Positions 51,404 through 60,705 of a stretch of DNA of 64,000 nt are shown one piece after another; within the stretch, counting starts at the first letter, position 1; each line of letters opens with the position of its first letter. The notes below the pieces were generated by a model that saw only the letters and a program-made list of their open reading frames with translations, ran no database searches and was not told where the DNA came from. Origin of the DNA: Cyanobacteria bacterium SIG30 (GTDB lineage: Bacteria > Cyanobacteriota > Vampirovibrionia > Gastranaerophilales > Gastranaerophilaceae); the NCBI GenBank assembly GCA_015152475.1, contig SUTW01000005.1:62001-126000 (forward strand), read 5' to 3'. Both the position numbers and the translations under genes were made by a program.

Positions 51404-52207
51404 TTATTCTTGCGCAACATTATAATAATTTTCTATTTCAACTGTTATATTCATAACTTCAATGTCATCATAGTCGCTGTATTGTGTTTGAAACAGATTT
51501 CTTCCCGTTTTTATAGTTACTTGATTATTAAATCTTATAAGTTGATTTGGAACCTGAATTTTTATATTGTCTCCATTTAGATGTATTTCTTTGATTTTAT
51601 GTCCATTAAAATACATTTCTGCTGGGCTTGAATAGGCGTATTCAATATTGTTTTGTCCAAAACTTTTTGCAAGTTTTGTATCTAATCCTATTATTGAGCC
51701 TATTACAATATTTACAATTTCTCCTTTTTCAAGTGCTTGGATTTGAAAATTTTTTGTAAGTGATTGACCTATTGATTTTGTTTTAAAATCACCAACGTTT
51801 GCAGATTGTTCAGAGAAATTATTATCACCTAAATGATATATTTCGTTAGTTATGGTTATGTCTCCTAATCTGCTTTTTTCTACGCCTATTTTAAGTGGAT
51901 TTTTTATTAATTCCTTATCAATTGTTATTGAAAATGGTCTGTATCCTTCTTTTTGAACGGATAAGATTATTGGTTTATCAATTTTTGCATTTAATTGAAA
52001 TGTTCCGTCTTCATTTGTGAATGTTGTAAAATTTAGATTAGGAATTACAATTTTTGCACCCTGAAGTGGTTTGCCTGTTTTTTTATCAATTATTGTGTTT
52101 AAGGTTTCGTTTTTATTTATTTGACCTGTAATTGTGTCTGCGAATAATTCTGTTTTAAAAAATATATTTAAAGCTAAAATTAAAATGATTAAAAATATTT
52201 TTTTCAT
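51404..52207 (-). CDS. Exported protein with carboxypeptidase-regulatory-like (CarbopepD) domain
   Basis: This is a 267-residue protein with a signal peptide (1-23, cut near LFA|D). Residues 40-95 form a CarbopepD-type beta sandwich: IIDKKTGKPLQGAKIVIPNLNFTTFTNEDGTFQLN. The rest is beta-rich with repeated short strands (IKEIHLNGDNIKIQVPNQLIRF). It likely sits on the surface or in the periplasm. A TAAAAT box ends six bases before the ATG with no Shine-Dalgarno. Specific role unknown. Confidence 0.7.
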   Translation of the reverse strand: MKKIFLIILILALNIFFKTELFADTITGQINKNETLNTIIDKKTGKPLQGAKIVIPNLNFTTFTNEDGTFQLNAKIDKPIILSVQKEGYRPFSITIDKELIKNPLKIGVEKSRLGDITITNEIYHLGDNNFSEQSANVGDFKTKSIGQSLTKNFQIQALEKGEIVNIVIGSIIGLDTKLAKSFGQNNIEYAYSSPAEMYFNGHKIKEIHLNGDNIKIQVPNQLIRFNNQVTIKTGRNLFQTQYSDYDDIEVMNITVEIENYYNVAQE

Positions 52208-52213
52208 ATTGTT

Positions 52214-52219
52214 ATTTTA
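52214..52219 (-). promoter_or_regulatory. -10 box of the 52207 gene, leaderless arrangement
   Basis: On the minus strand TAAAAT, six bases (AACAAT), then ATG. Confidence 0.55.
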
Positions 52220-52293
52220 AATATTTTTATCATTTTTTAAATAGCTGATTAGACTTTTGTTTTTGTGGTTATTTTTTTGACAAAAATTTTAAT

Positions 52294-53199
52294 TTATCCG
52301 TCAATTTTAATCATTTTTTCGATGGTTTTGATGGCTTTTTGTGCAATTTTTTCATCAACTTTTATTTCATAATTTTCATCTTTTAAGGAATTATAAATAT
52401 CTTCCAAATGAATTTTTTTCATATCTGGGCAAATTACGTTATCTTGAATTAAATTAATGTTTTTGTCTTTATAATCTCTTTTTAATCTGTCAACAACACC
52501 TTTTTCTGTTACTATCACAAAATCTTTATGGGTGCTTTTATTTACATAATTCAAAATTCCTGTTGTTGAACCTATATAATCAACTAAATTTAAAACTTCC
52601 ATTTTGCATTCTGGGTGAGCCAAAATTTTTGCATTTGGATATTGTTCTCTTGCTTTTTTAATTTGCTCTGTTGTTATTTCTGCATGTACTGGGCAATAAC
52701 CTGAATAGCTTATAACATCAATATTTTCCAGTTGCGAATTAACATATGTTCCAAGATTCATATCAGGGACAAACAGAACTTTTTCACATCCTAATTTTTT
52801 AACAACATTAACTGCATTTGCGCTTGTACAGCAAATGTCACATTCAGCTTTTACTTCAGCAGTTGAATTAACATAGCATACTACTGGAATGTTAGGATTT
52901 TTTGCTTTAAATTCTTTAATTTTTTCAAGATTTATTGTATTTGCCATAAAACAGCCAACGTCTTTTTTTGGCAATAAAACTTTTTTATTTGGGGATAGGA
53001 TTTTAGCTGTCTCCGCCATAAAATACACGCCTGCAAAAACTATGATATCTGCATCGGTTTTATTCGCACATCTACTTAGATATAGGCTGTCACCCACAAA
53101 ATCAGCAACTTCATCAATTTCTGCATTTTGGTAACAATGCGCCAGAATGACTGCGTTTTTTTCTTTTTTTAATTTTTTTATATCATCTATTATTGACAT
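52294..53199 (-). CDS. nadA: Quinolinate synthase A
   Basis: This is a 301-residue [4Fe-4S] enzyme that condenses iminoaspartate with dihydroxyacetone phosphate in NAD synthesis. AVILAHCYQNAEIDEVADFVGDS, FAGVYFMAETAKILSP, ADICCTSANAV-like sequence with the cluster cysteines, CPVHAEITTEQI, and ILAHPECKMEV are characteristic. Cluster cysteines are expected at the CCTSAN, HPEC and late VICPDMK positions. Its start overlaps the mnmA stop by one base (TAATG). Confidence 0.95.
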   Translation of the reverse strand: MSIIDDIKKLKKEKNAVILAHCYQNAEIDEVADFVGDSLYLSRCANKTDADIIVFAGVYFMAETAKILSPNKKVLLPKKDVGCFMANTINLEKIKEFKAKNPNIPVVCYVNSTAEVKAECDICCTSANAVNVVKKLGCEKVLFVPDMNLGTYVNSQLENIDVISYSGYCPVHAEITTEQIKKAREQYPNAKILAHPECKMEVLNLVDYIGSTTGILNYVNKSTHKDFVIVTEKGVVDRLKRDYKDKNINLIQDNVICPDMKKIHLEDIYNSLKDENYEIKVDEKIAQKAIKTIEKMIKIDG

Positions 53200-54299
53200 T
53201 AATTAATAACCTCGTCTATTATCCCGCCACCGAGTAATAAATCGTCTTTATATAATACTATAGATTGTCCGGTTGCGATAGAATTTTGTATATTTTCAAA
53301 AGTAACTTCAATTTTTTCTTCATTTATTGGCTTAACTAAAACAGGTGTAGCTTCTTGTGTTGAGCGAATTTTGGCAAGGCATTTAATTTCTTCTTCCAAT
53401 TTTTCAAAAGCTATCCAATTCAAATTATTTGCAATTATTTTATGGTTTAAGGTCTTATCTTTAAAGCCAACAATAACTTCATTTTTATCAGCATCCAATT
53501 TTAAAACATATAAAGGTTCAGGCGCACTTACCATAAGTCCTTTTCTTTGTCCAATTGTGTAATTCCAAAATCCTTTGTGTTTTCCTAAAATTTTTCCATT
53601 GATATCAACAATATTCCCTTCCATCGGTTCTTTTTGGAGAATATCATTGTAATCACCATTATAAAAATCTTGGCTGTCTGGCTTGTTGGCAGTTTCTATT
53701 CCAAAATCATTTGCCATTTTTCTAATTTCTTCTTTTGTATATTCGCCAAGTGGGAAAAATATGTCCTTTAATTGATTTTGAGTTAATCTATACAAAAAAT
53801 ACGATTGGTCTTTTTTGTCATTCGTGTTTCTTTTGACAATATATCTTCCTTGTTGGTTTTTTTCAATTTTTGCATAGTGTCCGGTTGCAAATTTGTCAAA
53901 TTCTATTCCCTGCTTTTTTGCATATTCAATAAGTGCACCAAATTTTATATTTGAATTACATATTACGCAAGGATTTGGAGTTCTGCCTTTTGAATATTCT
54001 TCTCTGAAATTTTCTAAAACTATTTCTTCATAAGCACTTGCACAATCTATTACATGAAATTCAATATTTTCTTTTTGTGCAAATTTTTTTATTTCTTCAA
54101 TTTTTTTATTTTCGTCTTCACCAAGGCAAGCAGAATGTGTTTTTTGGTTATTGGCATTATTATTTTTAATTTTTTTGCAAGTTTCTGTTTCGCCCCAAAT
54201 AGTCATAGTTACGCCTATGACTTCGTGACCTTGTTTTTTTAGTAATAATGCTGTAGTTGATGAATCAACTCCACCAGACATTCCTACAAGAATTTTCAA
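53199..54299 (-). CDS. mnmA: tRNA-specific 2-thiouridylase
   Basis: This is a 366-residue enzyme that adds sulfur to U34 of Lys, Glu and Gln tRNAs. The PP-loop MSGGVDSSTTALLLKKQGHEVIGVTMT is at the N-terminus. PCVICNSNIKFG holds the first catalytic Cys and GHYAKIE follows. KKDQSYFLYRLTQ and NYTIGQRKGL are typical. The usual second Cys region (PDSQDICF) reads PDSQDFYNGDYNDIL here, so the second catalytic Cys appears missing or changed to Phe. The start is TTG at 54299 with AAGGAG eight bases upstream. Confidence 0.92.
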   Translation of the reverse strand: MKILVGMSGGVDSSTTALLLKKQGHEVIGVTMTIWGETETCKKIKNNNANNQKTHSACLGEDENKKIEEIKKFAQKENIEFHVIDCASAYEEIVLENFREEYSKGRTPNPCVICNSNIKFGALIEYAKKQGIEFDKFATGHYAKIEKNQQGRYIVKRNTNDKKDQSYFLYRLTQNQLKDIFFPLGEYTKEEIRKMANDFGIETANKPDSQDFYNGDYNDILQKEPMEGNIVDINGKILGKHKGFWNYTIGQRKGLMVSAPEPLYVLKLDADKNEVIVGFKDKTLNHKIIANNLNWIAFEKLEEEIKCLAKIRSTQEATPVLVKPINEEKIEVTFENIQNSIATGQSIVLYKDDLLLGGGIIDEVIN

Positions 54300-54354
54300 A
54301 CTTAATGCTCCTTGCTTGTGTTTTTAAATTTTATCATAAAATTATTTTTTGATA

Positions 54355-54360
54355 TACAAT
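54355..54360 (+). promoter_or_regulatory. -10 box of nadE, leaderless arrangement
   Basis: TACAAT ending seven bases before ATG 54368; no Shine-Dalgarno. Confidence 0.55.
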
Positions 54361-54367
54361 TTCTATT

Positions 54368-55978
54368 ATGAGAATTTTAATTGCACAAATCGACACGATT
54401 GCAGGTGATATTGAATACAATTTTTCAAAAGTAAAGGATGCAATTAGTTATGCAAAAACTAATTGTGCTAATTTGGTTATTTTTCCCGAATATACTCTTT
54501 CAGGTTTTCCTTTTGGCGATATTTTTGAAAGACATAATTCGCTTTTTGATATTCAGGATAACATCTTAAATGAAATAAAAAATCTCAGCACAAATTTAGC
54601 AATCGTTATTGGCTACGTTGGCGATAGCTTGGAATCTGCTTTTAAAGTTTTTTCAAATTCGATTGAACTAAATGCGCAATCATTCGAATTAAATGGTTTA
54701 AATTTTTGTGTAGAATCGGGCTTAAATTCTGATTTATTGAAAAATAACAAAATTGATGTTTATTTGAATTGTTTATCATCTCCTTCAAGAGCTGGTTTGA
54801 TACAAGAAAGAGAATCTTGTTATTCAAAATTTGCATCCGAAAATAATTTAAAACTTATCCATATTAATCAGGTGGGTTATTCAGATTCTTATGTTTTTGA
54901 TGGCGCTTCATCAATTTATAATGAAATTGGTAAAAAAGTTTTTTGCGCTAATTCGTTTGAAGAAGGTTTTTATTTGGTTGATAATTTTGAAGGTAAAATT
55001 TTAGAGACTTATTTTTCAAAATCTTTTGACGATTTCTCTATTTTAAATTACGAAGATGATCTTGAAAGATGTTTTGAAAGTATAATTTGCGGTATAAGAA
55101 GTTATTTTTCAAAAAACGGCTTCAAGAAAGCTGTTCTGGGTTTATCTGGCGGACTTGATTCAACAATTTGCGCTTGTTTATTAAGATATGCACTTGGACA
55201 AGATAATGTCCTTGCAATTTCTATGCCTTCAAAAATTACAACTTCTTTAAGTAAAAATGATGCAGGCGAACTTGCAAAAAATTTAGGTATAAAATATTTA
55301 GAATTGCCAATTGAAAATGTGTATAAGAGTTTTTGTTCAGATTTTGATAATTTGTTTAATGATATTGATTTTGAAAGATATCAAAATTCTACAACTTTTG
55401 AAAATTTACAGGCAAGATCTCGCGCAACAATTCTTTGGAGTGTTGCAAATGAATTTAAAAATACCTTAACTATTGCAACTTCCGATAAATCTGAACTTTA
55501 TATTGGTTATGCAACCGTTAATGGAGATATGTCTGGTGGTTTTGCCCCAATTGCAGATGTATGTAAAACAAAACTTTTTGAGCTTGGAAAATATATAAAT
55601 AAAAGATTTGGTGATATTATTCCTTTGAGTATTTTAGAAAAAAGACCAGGTGCTGAATTAAAACTTGATGAAAATGGTATTCCTGTTTGTGCCGAAGATG
55701 AAAATATGCCGTATCATTTTTTAGATGAAATAATATATCTTGTTGAAAACAAAGGTTATGGTTATTTTGAACTTTTAGAACATTTGTTCGAGTATGAAAA
55801 AGAACATCAAATTTCTAAATCTCAAAAAGAGGAATGGATTAAAAAATTCTATAATAAAATGAATTTTTCAACTTTTAAGTGGCATCTTTTGCCACCTTCA
55901 ATTATAAATGACTACAATTCAATCAATAGTGTTGAATATTATCAGCCTATTACTTCAAGAATCAAGTTTACAAAATAG
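54368..55978 (+). CDS. nadE: NAD+ synthetase with reduced glutaminase domain
   Basis: This is a 536-residue protein. The N-terminal nitrilase-like domain (1-210) has the Glu of FPEYTLSG (Glu41) and a Cys at NFCVESG (Cys114). The segment that normally carries the catalytic Lys and LPNYGVFDE-type sequence is missing between them. The synthetase domain (about 235-530) is intact: LGLSGGLDSTICACLL (PP-loop), ATSDKSELYIGYATVNGDM, KTKLFELGKYI and EKRPGAELK. It makes NAD from deamido-NAD. Glutamine-derived ammonia use is doubtful, so free ammonia may serve. It is divergent from mnmA-nadA, with both NAD genes thus linked. Confidence 0.9.
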   Translation: MRILIAQIDTIAGDIEYNFSKVKDAISYAKTNCANLVIFPEYTLSGFPFGDIFERHNSLFDIQDNILNEIKNLSTNLAIVIGYVGDSLESAFKVFSNSIELNAQSFELNGLNFCVESGLNSDLLKNNKIDVYLNCLSSPSRAGLIQERESCYSKFASENNLKLIHINQVGYSDSYVFDGASSIYNEIGKKVFCANSFEEGFYLVDNFEGKILETYFSKSFDDFSILNYEDDLERCFESIICGIRSYFSKNGFKKAVLGLSGGLDSTICACLLRYALGQDNVLAISMPSKITTSLSKNDAGELAKNLGIKYLELPIENVYKSFCSDFDNLFNDIDFERYQNSTTFENLQARSRATILWSVANEFKNTLTIATSDKSELYIGYATVNGDMSGGFAPIADVCKTKLFELGKYINKRFGDIIPLSILEKRPGAELKLDENGIPVCAEDENMPYHFLDEIIYLVENKGYGYFELLEHLFEYEKEHQISKSQKEEWIKKFYNKMNFSTFKWHLLPPSIINDYNSINSVEYYQPITSRIKFTK

Positions 55979-55985
55979 ATTTTAA

Positions 55986-55994
55986 TGCTAATAT
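55986..55994 (+). promoter_or_regulatory. Extended -10 promoter of tRNA-Val
   Basis: TGCTAATAT (hexamer TAATAT at 55989-55994) lies eleven bases before the mature tRNA; the same motif precedes the genes at 10038 and 61015. Confidence 0.65.
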
Positions 55995-56005
55995 ATTTTT
56001 GTTGC

Positions 56006-56081
56006 GGGCGATTGGCGCAGTTGGTAGCGCACTTGAATGACATTCAAGGGGTCACAGGTTCGAGCCCTGTATCGCCCACCA
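56006..56081 (+). tRNA. tRNA-Val (GAC)
   Basis: Acceptor GGGCGAT/ATCGCCC, D arm GGCGC-region, anticodon stem CTTGA/TCAAG with loop ATGACAT (anticodon GAC), T arm ACAGG-TTCGAGC-CCTGT, discriminator A and an encoded CCA. No terminator separates it from the glycosyltransferase start 22 bases later. Confidence 0.95.
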
Positions 56082-56102
56082 TATATTATTTTAGGAGATA
56101 TA

Positions 56103-56945
56103 ATGCCAAGAGTTTCTGTTTTAATGCCCGTTTATAATACCAATGAAGAATTCCTTAAAGAGGCAATTCAAAGTATTTTAAATCAAACTTTTGGCGATTT
56201 TGAATTTATTATTTTGGATGATGGCTCTAAAAATGATGTTGAATCTGTTATTAAATCATTTAATGATGACAGAATAAAATTTTATAAAAATGAAAAAAAT
56301 ATGGGTATTCCATATACAAGAAATCGCCTTTTAGATTTGGCGAATTCAGAATATTTAGCGTATATGGATTCAGATGATACATCTTATCCAAATCGTCTTG
56401 AAATTCAGGTTAATTTTTTAGATAACAACCAAGATGTTGCAGTTGTTGGCGCAGGCTTAAAAATTTCTAATGATGAAATTTATATAAATAAATATGATTT
56501 AAAATATCTTGATGTTGTTCAACGTTGTTGTGTTCACAATAATGTTGTAATGATCAGAAAATCAATATTGGATAAATATAATATCAGATACAATGAAAAT
56601 TATCCATCTGCCGAAGATTATCATCTTTGGTCAAATATTATTAAATATTCAAGAATTGTCAATTTGCCAGATATTTTAATTGATTACAGAATCCATACAA
56701 CAAACACAACAGTTTCAAAAAAAATACTTACTCAGGAATGTGATTTTAAAGTAAAAGAAGAAATGCTTGATTTTTTGACAGATGATGATAAATTAAAACA
56801 AAAATTAAGAAGAATTCTTTTTGATAATAAAAAAGTTAGTTTCTTGCAAAATATTTTTTCAATTCAAAATTCTGATCACTATAAATACAAAATTGTAAGA
56901 ATTTTTGGTTTTAAATTTTATTTTATTAAAAAGGAATATAAGTAA
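56103..56945 (+). CDS. Family 2 glycosyltransferase
   Basis: This is a 280-residue GT-A enzyme. PRVSVLMPVYNTNEEFLKEAI starts the fold; ILDDGSKNDVESVI binds the nucleotide sugar; YLAYMDSDDTSYPNRLEIQ holds the metal-binding DxD. It adds a sugar to a surface glycan. The ATG at 56103 has TTAGGAGAT in front; the longer in-frame reading would begin inside tRNA-Val. The C-terminus ends YKIVRIFGFKFYFIKKEYK, a tail shared with the next gene. Adjacent genes: tRNA-Val upstream, a second transferase directly downstream. Confidence 0.92.
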   Translation: MPRVSVLMPVYNTNEEFLKEAIQSILNQTFGDFEFIILDDGSKNDVESVIKSFNDDRIKFYKNEKNMGIPYTRNRLLDLANSEYLAYMDSDDTSYPNRLEIQVNFLDNNQDVAVVGAGLKISNDEIYINKYDLKYLDVVQRCCVHNNVVMIRKSILDKYNIRYNENYPSAEDYHLWSNIIKYSRIVNLPDILIDYRIHTTNTTVSKKILTQECDFKVKEEMLDFLTDDDKLKQKLRRILFDNKKVSFLQNIFSIQNSDHYKYKIVRIFGFKFYFIKKEYK

Positions 56946-57767
56946 ATGGTAAAATTAAGTATTATAACTGTTTGCTACAATATAAAAGATGACATTGAAA
57001 AAACTTGTGAAAGTATAGTAAATCAAAGCTGGCAGGATTTTGAGTGGATAGTTGTTGACGGTGGGTCAACGGATGGTACTTTGGAAATTTTAAAAAAATA
57101 TCAAGATAGAATAAATATTTTAATTTCAGAAAAAGATAATGGCATTTATAATGCAATGAATAAAGGTATAAAACTTGCAAGCGGTAAATACTTAAATTTC
57201 ATGAATGGCGGCGATAGTTTTTATCATAATAATATTTTAAAATCTATTTTTGACAATAAAGAATATTTATCAGATGTCTTGTATGGCCATGGTTACAGAA
57301 AACTTAATAATCCCGCCAATAATGTTTCTTATGCACCGCAAGTTTTAAATAAGGATTTTTTATTTTTCCGTACTATTCATCACCAATCAGCTTTTATTAA
57401 AAAGGATATTTTTGAAAAATTTGGCTTTTATAATGAAAGTTATAAAATTGTAAGTGATTATGAAATGTGGCTTATTTTGTATAATAATAATGCCTCATTT
57501 GAATATTTACCCTACATTGTTTCTGAATATACTTTAGGTGGTATTTCAACAAATTATTTGACAAGAAAACTTGCGTCATCAGAAAGACAAGATGTTATTT
57601 TAAAATACTTTACTGATGATGAATTAAAAAAATATTATAAAATGTGCATTGAACAAATTGAATTTTCTTTTTTAGATAAAATATTATCTTTTAAAAGATG
57701 CGCTATGCCAAATTCAAAAGTTATCACAATATTTGGATATTCATTTATTTATTTAAAGAAAAAATAG
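56946..57767 (+). CDS. Family 2 glycosyltransferase (WcaA-like)
   Basis: This is a 273-residue protein beginning at the base after the previous stop. KLSIITVCYNIKDDIEKTCESI, WIVVDGGSTDGTLEIL, SEKDNGIYNAMNKGI and FMNGGDSFYHN (metal site) are typical of GT2 transferases of polysaccharide clusters. The tail SKVITIFGYSFIYLKKK resembles that of the preceding transferase. Both likely build one glycan, but the acceptor is unknown. Confidence 0.92.
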   Translation: MVKLSIITVCYNIKDDIEKTCESIVNQSWQDFEWIVVDGGSTDGTLEILKKYQDRINILISEKDNGIYNAMNKGIKLASGKYLNFMNGGDSFYHNNILKSIFDNKEYLSDVLYGHGYRKLNNPANNVSYAPQVLNKDFLFFRTIHHQSAFIKKDIFEKFGFYNESYKIVSDYEMWLILYNNNASFEYLPYIVSEYTLGGISTNYLTRKLASSERQDVILKYFTDDELKKYYKMCIEQIEFSFLDKILSFKRCAMPNSKVITIFGYSFIYLKKK

Positions 57768-57775
57768 TTTTGTGG

Positions 57776-57781
57776 CATAAT
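57776..57781 (+). promoter_or_regulatory. -10 box of uvrA, leaderless arrangement
   Basis: CATAAT ends six bases before ATG 57788; a TTTAAA lies 18 bases upstream of it. The hexamer starts nine bases after the preceding stop. No Shine-Dalgarno. Confidence 0.55.
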
Positions 57782-57787
57782 GTTTAT

Positions 57788-60616
57788 ATGAATGAAAACA
57801 TTATCGTAAAAGGTGCAAGAGAAAATAATTTAAAAAACGTTTCTGTTGAAATTCCAAAAAACCAACTTGTTGTTTTTACTGGTGTTTCAGGATCAGGCAA
57901 AAGTTCTTTGGCTTTTGATACTATTTTTGCAGAAGGTCAGAGAAGATACGTTGAAAGTTTGTCAGTTTATGCAAGGCAGTTTTTGGGCCAGATGGATAAA
58001 CCAGATGTTGATTCTATTGATGGGTTATCACCCGCAATTTCAATTGACCAAAAATCAACAAGTAATAACCCAAGGTCAACAGTTGGGACAATAACTGAAA
58101 TTTATGATTATTTAAGACTTTTATATGCAAGAGTCGGCACACCTTATTGCCCGAAATGTGGCAAACCAATTGTTCCTCAAACAATTGATGAAATTACATC
58201 AAAAATTATGTCTTTGAATGAGGGGACAAAGATTCAGATTATCGCACCAATTATAAGAGGTAAAAAGGGTGAGTTTCAAAATATAATTGATGAATTAAAA
58301 CAAGATGGATTTTTAAGAATTAGAATTGATGGGAAAGTTTATAATCTTGATGAAGATGACATTGAACTTGAACGAAATGTTAAACATAATGTCGATGTTG
58401 TAATAGACAGACTTGTCATAAAGGATAATATTTTATCAAGATTGACAGATAGTGTTTCTTTGGCACTTTTGAAATCTAAAGGACTTGTTATTGTTGATAT
58501 TGTTGGGGATAGAGAAGAAACTTATAGCGAAAAACTTTCTTGTCCTGATTGTAATTTAAGTTTTGATGAATTAAGCCCTAGAATTTTTAGTTTTAACAAT
58601 CCTTATGGTGCTTGTAGTGTTTGTCATGGACTTGGTGCTCATTATGAAGTAACGGCTGACCTTGTTGTGCCTGATGCAAATAAAAGTATTTTGGGGGGCG
58701 CGATTTATCCTTGGGCAAGAACAGGTAATGATTATTATAAAGATATTTTGGTTGCTGTTTGTAACCACTACGATATTGATATTGATGCGCCTTTTAAATC
58801 ACTAACACCTGCGCAAAAAGGAATTATTCTTTATGGCAATGGTGATGAAAAAATTAAAATGCGCTATAAAGATTTTGGAACAAAAAGATACAGAGAGCAT
58901 AATTTACCTTTTGTTGGTGTTATTCCGTATTTAATGAAAAAATATGAATCATCTGATTCCGAAATCATAAGGGCTGAAGTTCAAAAATATATGTCATCAA
59001 TTCCTTGTAAGGCCTGCAATGGTGCAAGGCTTAATAAGTTTGCGCTTTCTGTTAAAATTCTTGATAAAAATATTTTTGATTTTTGTTCTTTGTGTGTTCA
59101 GGATGCGTATAATTTTGTTTCTGAATTATTTTTGAAATTAGACGCATTTAAACTTGAAATTGCAAAACAGATTCTTGATGAGATTAGGGCCAGATTAAAA
59201 TTTTTATTAGATGTTGGGCTTGATTATTTAACTTTAACCAGAAACTCTTCAACATTGTCGGGCGGGGAAGCTCAAAGAATAAGACTTGCAACTCAAATCG
59301 GAAGTGGATTATCAGGTGTTTTATACGTGCTTGATGAACCATCAATTGGTTTGCATCAAAGAGATAATGACAGATTAATTGAAACTCTTAAACATTTAAG
59401 AAATTTAGGTAATACTCTTGTTGTTGTTGAACATGATGAAGACACCATAAGAAATGCAGATTATATTGTTGATATTGGTCCAAAAGCTGGTGAACATGGT
59501 GGTAAAATTGTTGCAAAAGGAACTATTGACGATATTTCTGCTTCAAAAAAATCTTTAACAGGGAAATATTTAAGCGGTGAAAAAGAAATTCCTATTCCAA
59601 AAAAAACAAGAGAGGGAAATGGTAATTTTCTTCATGTTATGAATGCAAGTCTAAATAATTTAAAAAATATCGATGTAGATATTCCGCTTGGAAAAATTGT
59701 TGCAGTTACTGGTGTTTCCGGTTCTGGCAAATCAACATTAGTTGACGATATTATTCATGAATATGCTTTACACAAATTATTATCAAATAGACCAAAACCA
59801 CAAGGTATTGATGAAATTTTAGGTTTTGAAAATATTGATAAAGTTGTTTGTGTTGATCAATCGCCAATCGGAAGAACTCCAAGAAGTAATCCTGCAACTT
59901 ATACAGATGTTTTTACACACATAAGAGAGCTTTTTGCAAAAACAAATGAAGCAAAGGTCAGAGGGTATAATCAAGGTCGATTTTCATTTAATGTTAAAGG
60001 TGGACGTTGCGAAAAATGCAAGGGTGACGGCCTTATTAAGATTGAGATGAACTTTTTATCTGATGTTTATGTTAAGTGTGATGTTTGCCATGGGAAAAGA
60101 TATAATCAGGAAACTCTTGAAGTTAAATATAAAGGAAAAACAATTTCTGATGTTTTGGATATGACGGTAAGTGAAGCGCTTGAATTTTTTAGTAATATCC
60201 CAAAAATTAAGCAAAGACTTCAAACTCTTTATGATGTGGGGTTAGATTATATTCATTTAGGGCAAAGTGCTACTACTTTATCTGGCGGCGAAGCACAAAG
60301 GGTTAAACTTGCTGATGAATTAAATAAAAGACAAACTGGCAAAACTTTATATATAATGGATGAGCCGTCAGTTGGTCTTCATTCTTATGATATTGATAAA
60401 TTGGTTAAGATTTTACATAAATTAGCTGATGCTGGTAATACAATTCTTATAATTGAACATAATCTAGATATCATAAAATGTGCCGATTATATTATTGATT
60501 TAGGTCCTGAAGGTGGTCAGGGTGGCGGTGAAGTTATTGTGGCTGGAACACCTTATGAAATTGCTAAATCTAAAAAATCTTACACGGGAAAATATTTAAA
60601 AAAATTCTTTAATTAA
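57788..60616 (+). CDS. uvrA: Excinuclease ABC subunit A
   Basis: This 942-residue ABC ATPase of nucleotide excision repair finds bulky DNA damage. Walker A sites are GVSGSGKSSLAFDT and GVSGSGKSTLVDD; two ABC signatures are LSGGEAQRIRLATQIG and LSGGEAQRVKLADEL; Walker B sites are LYVLDEPSIGLHQRD and LYIMDEPSVGLHSYD. Zinc modules are visible at CPKCGKP, CPDCN/CSVC and CEKCKGDG/CDVCHG. ATG 57788 gives the canonical MNENIIVKGARENNLKN; the longer reading overlaps the glycosyltransferase gene and is rejected. Confidence 0.97.
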   Translation: MNENIIVKGARENNLKNVSVEIPKNQLVVFTGVSGSGKSSLAFDTIFAEGQRRYVESLSVYARQFLGQMDKPDVDSIDGLSPAISIDQKSTSNNPRSTVGTITEIYDYLRLLYARVGTPYCPKCGKPIVPQTIDEITSKIMSLNEGTKIQIIAPIIRGKKGEFQNIIDELKQDGFLRIRIDGKVYNLDEDDIELERNVKHNVDVVIDRLVIKDNILSRLTDSVSLALLKSKGLVIVDIVGDREETYSEKLSCPDCNLSFDELSPRIFSFNNPYGACSVCHGLGAHYEVTADLVVPDANKSILGGAIYPWARTGNDYYKDILVAVCNHYDIDIDAPFKSLTPAQKGIILYGNGDEKIKMRYKDFGTKRYREHNLPFVGVIPYLMKKYESSDSEIIRAEVQKYMSSIPCKACNGARLNKFALSVKILDKNIFDFCSLCVQDAYNFVSELFLKLDAFKLEIAKQILDEIRARLKFLLDVGLDYLTLTRNSSTLSGGEAQRIRLATQIGSGLSGVLYVLDEPSIGLHQRDNDRLIETLKHLRNLGNTLVVVEHDEDTIRNADYIVDIGPKAGEHGGKIVAKGTIDDISASKKSLTGKYLSGEKEIPIPKKTREGNGNFLHVMNASLNNLKNIDVDIPLGKIVAVTGVSGSGKSTLVDDIIHEYALHKLLSNRPKPQGIDEILGFENIDKVVCVDQSPIGRTPRSNPATYTDVFTHIRELFAKTNEAKVRGYNQGRFSFNVKGGRCEKCKGDGLIKIEMNFLSDVYVKCDVCHGKRYNQETLEVKYKGKTISDVLDMTVSEALEFFSNIPKIKQRLQTLYDVGLDYIHLGQSATTLSGGEAQRVKLADELNKRQTGKTLYIMDEPSVGLHSYDIDKLVKILHKLADAGNTILIIEHNLDIIKCADYIIDLGPEGGQGGGEVIVAGTPYEIAKSKKSYTGKYLKKFFN

Positions 60617-60705
60617 CTAATTCTGATATTAATTCCACTTGGGCGATTTTATTCTTTTAAATTTTTCTCATAATAGTTTTTGAGTATTTTAAAAAGGAGA
60701 TTATT

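Noticed and set aside
56037-56102. Glycosyltransferase start inside tRNA-Val
   Set aside because: The extra codons are the tRNA sequence; ATG 56103 has a good ribosome-binding site and the canonical fold start.
57698-57787. Longer N-terminus for UvrA
   Set aside because: It overlaps the coding end of the glycosyltransferase, and the canonical UvrA start is at 57788.
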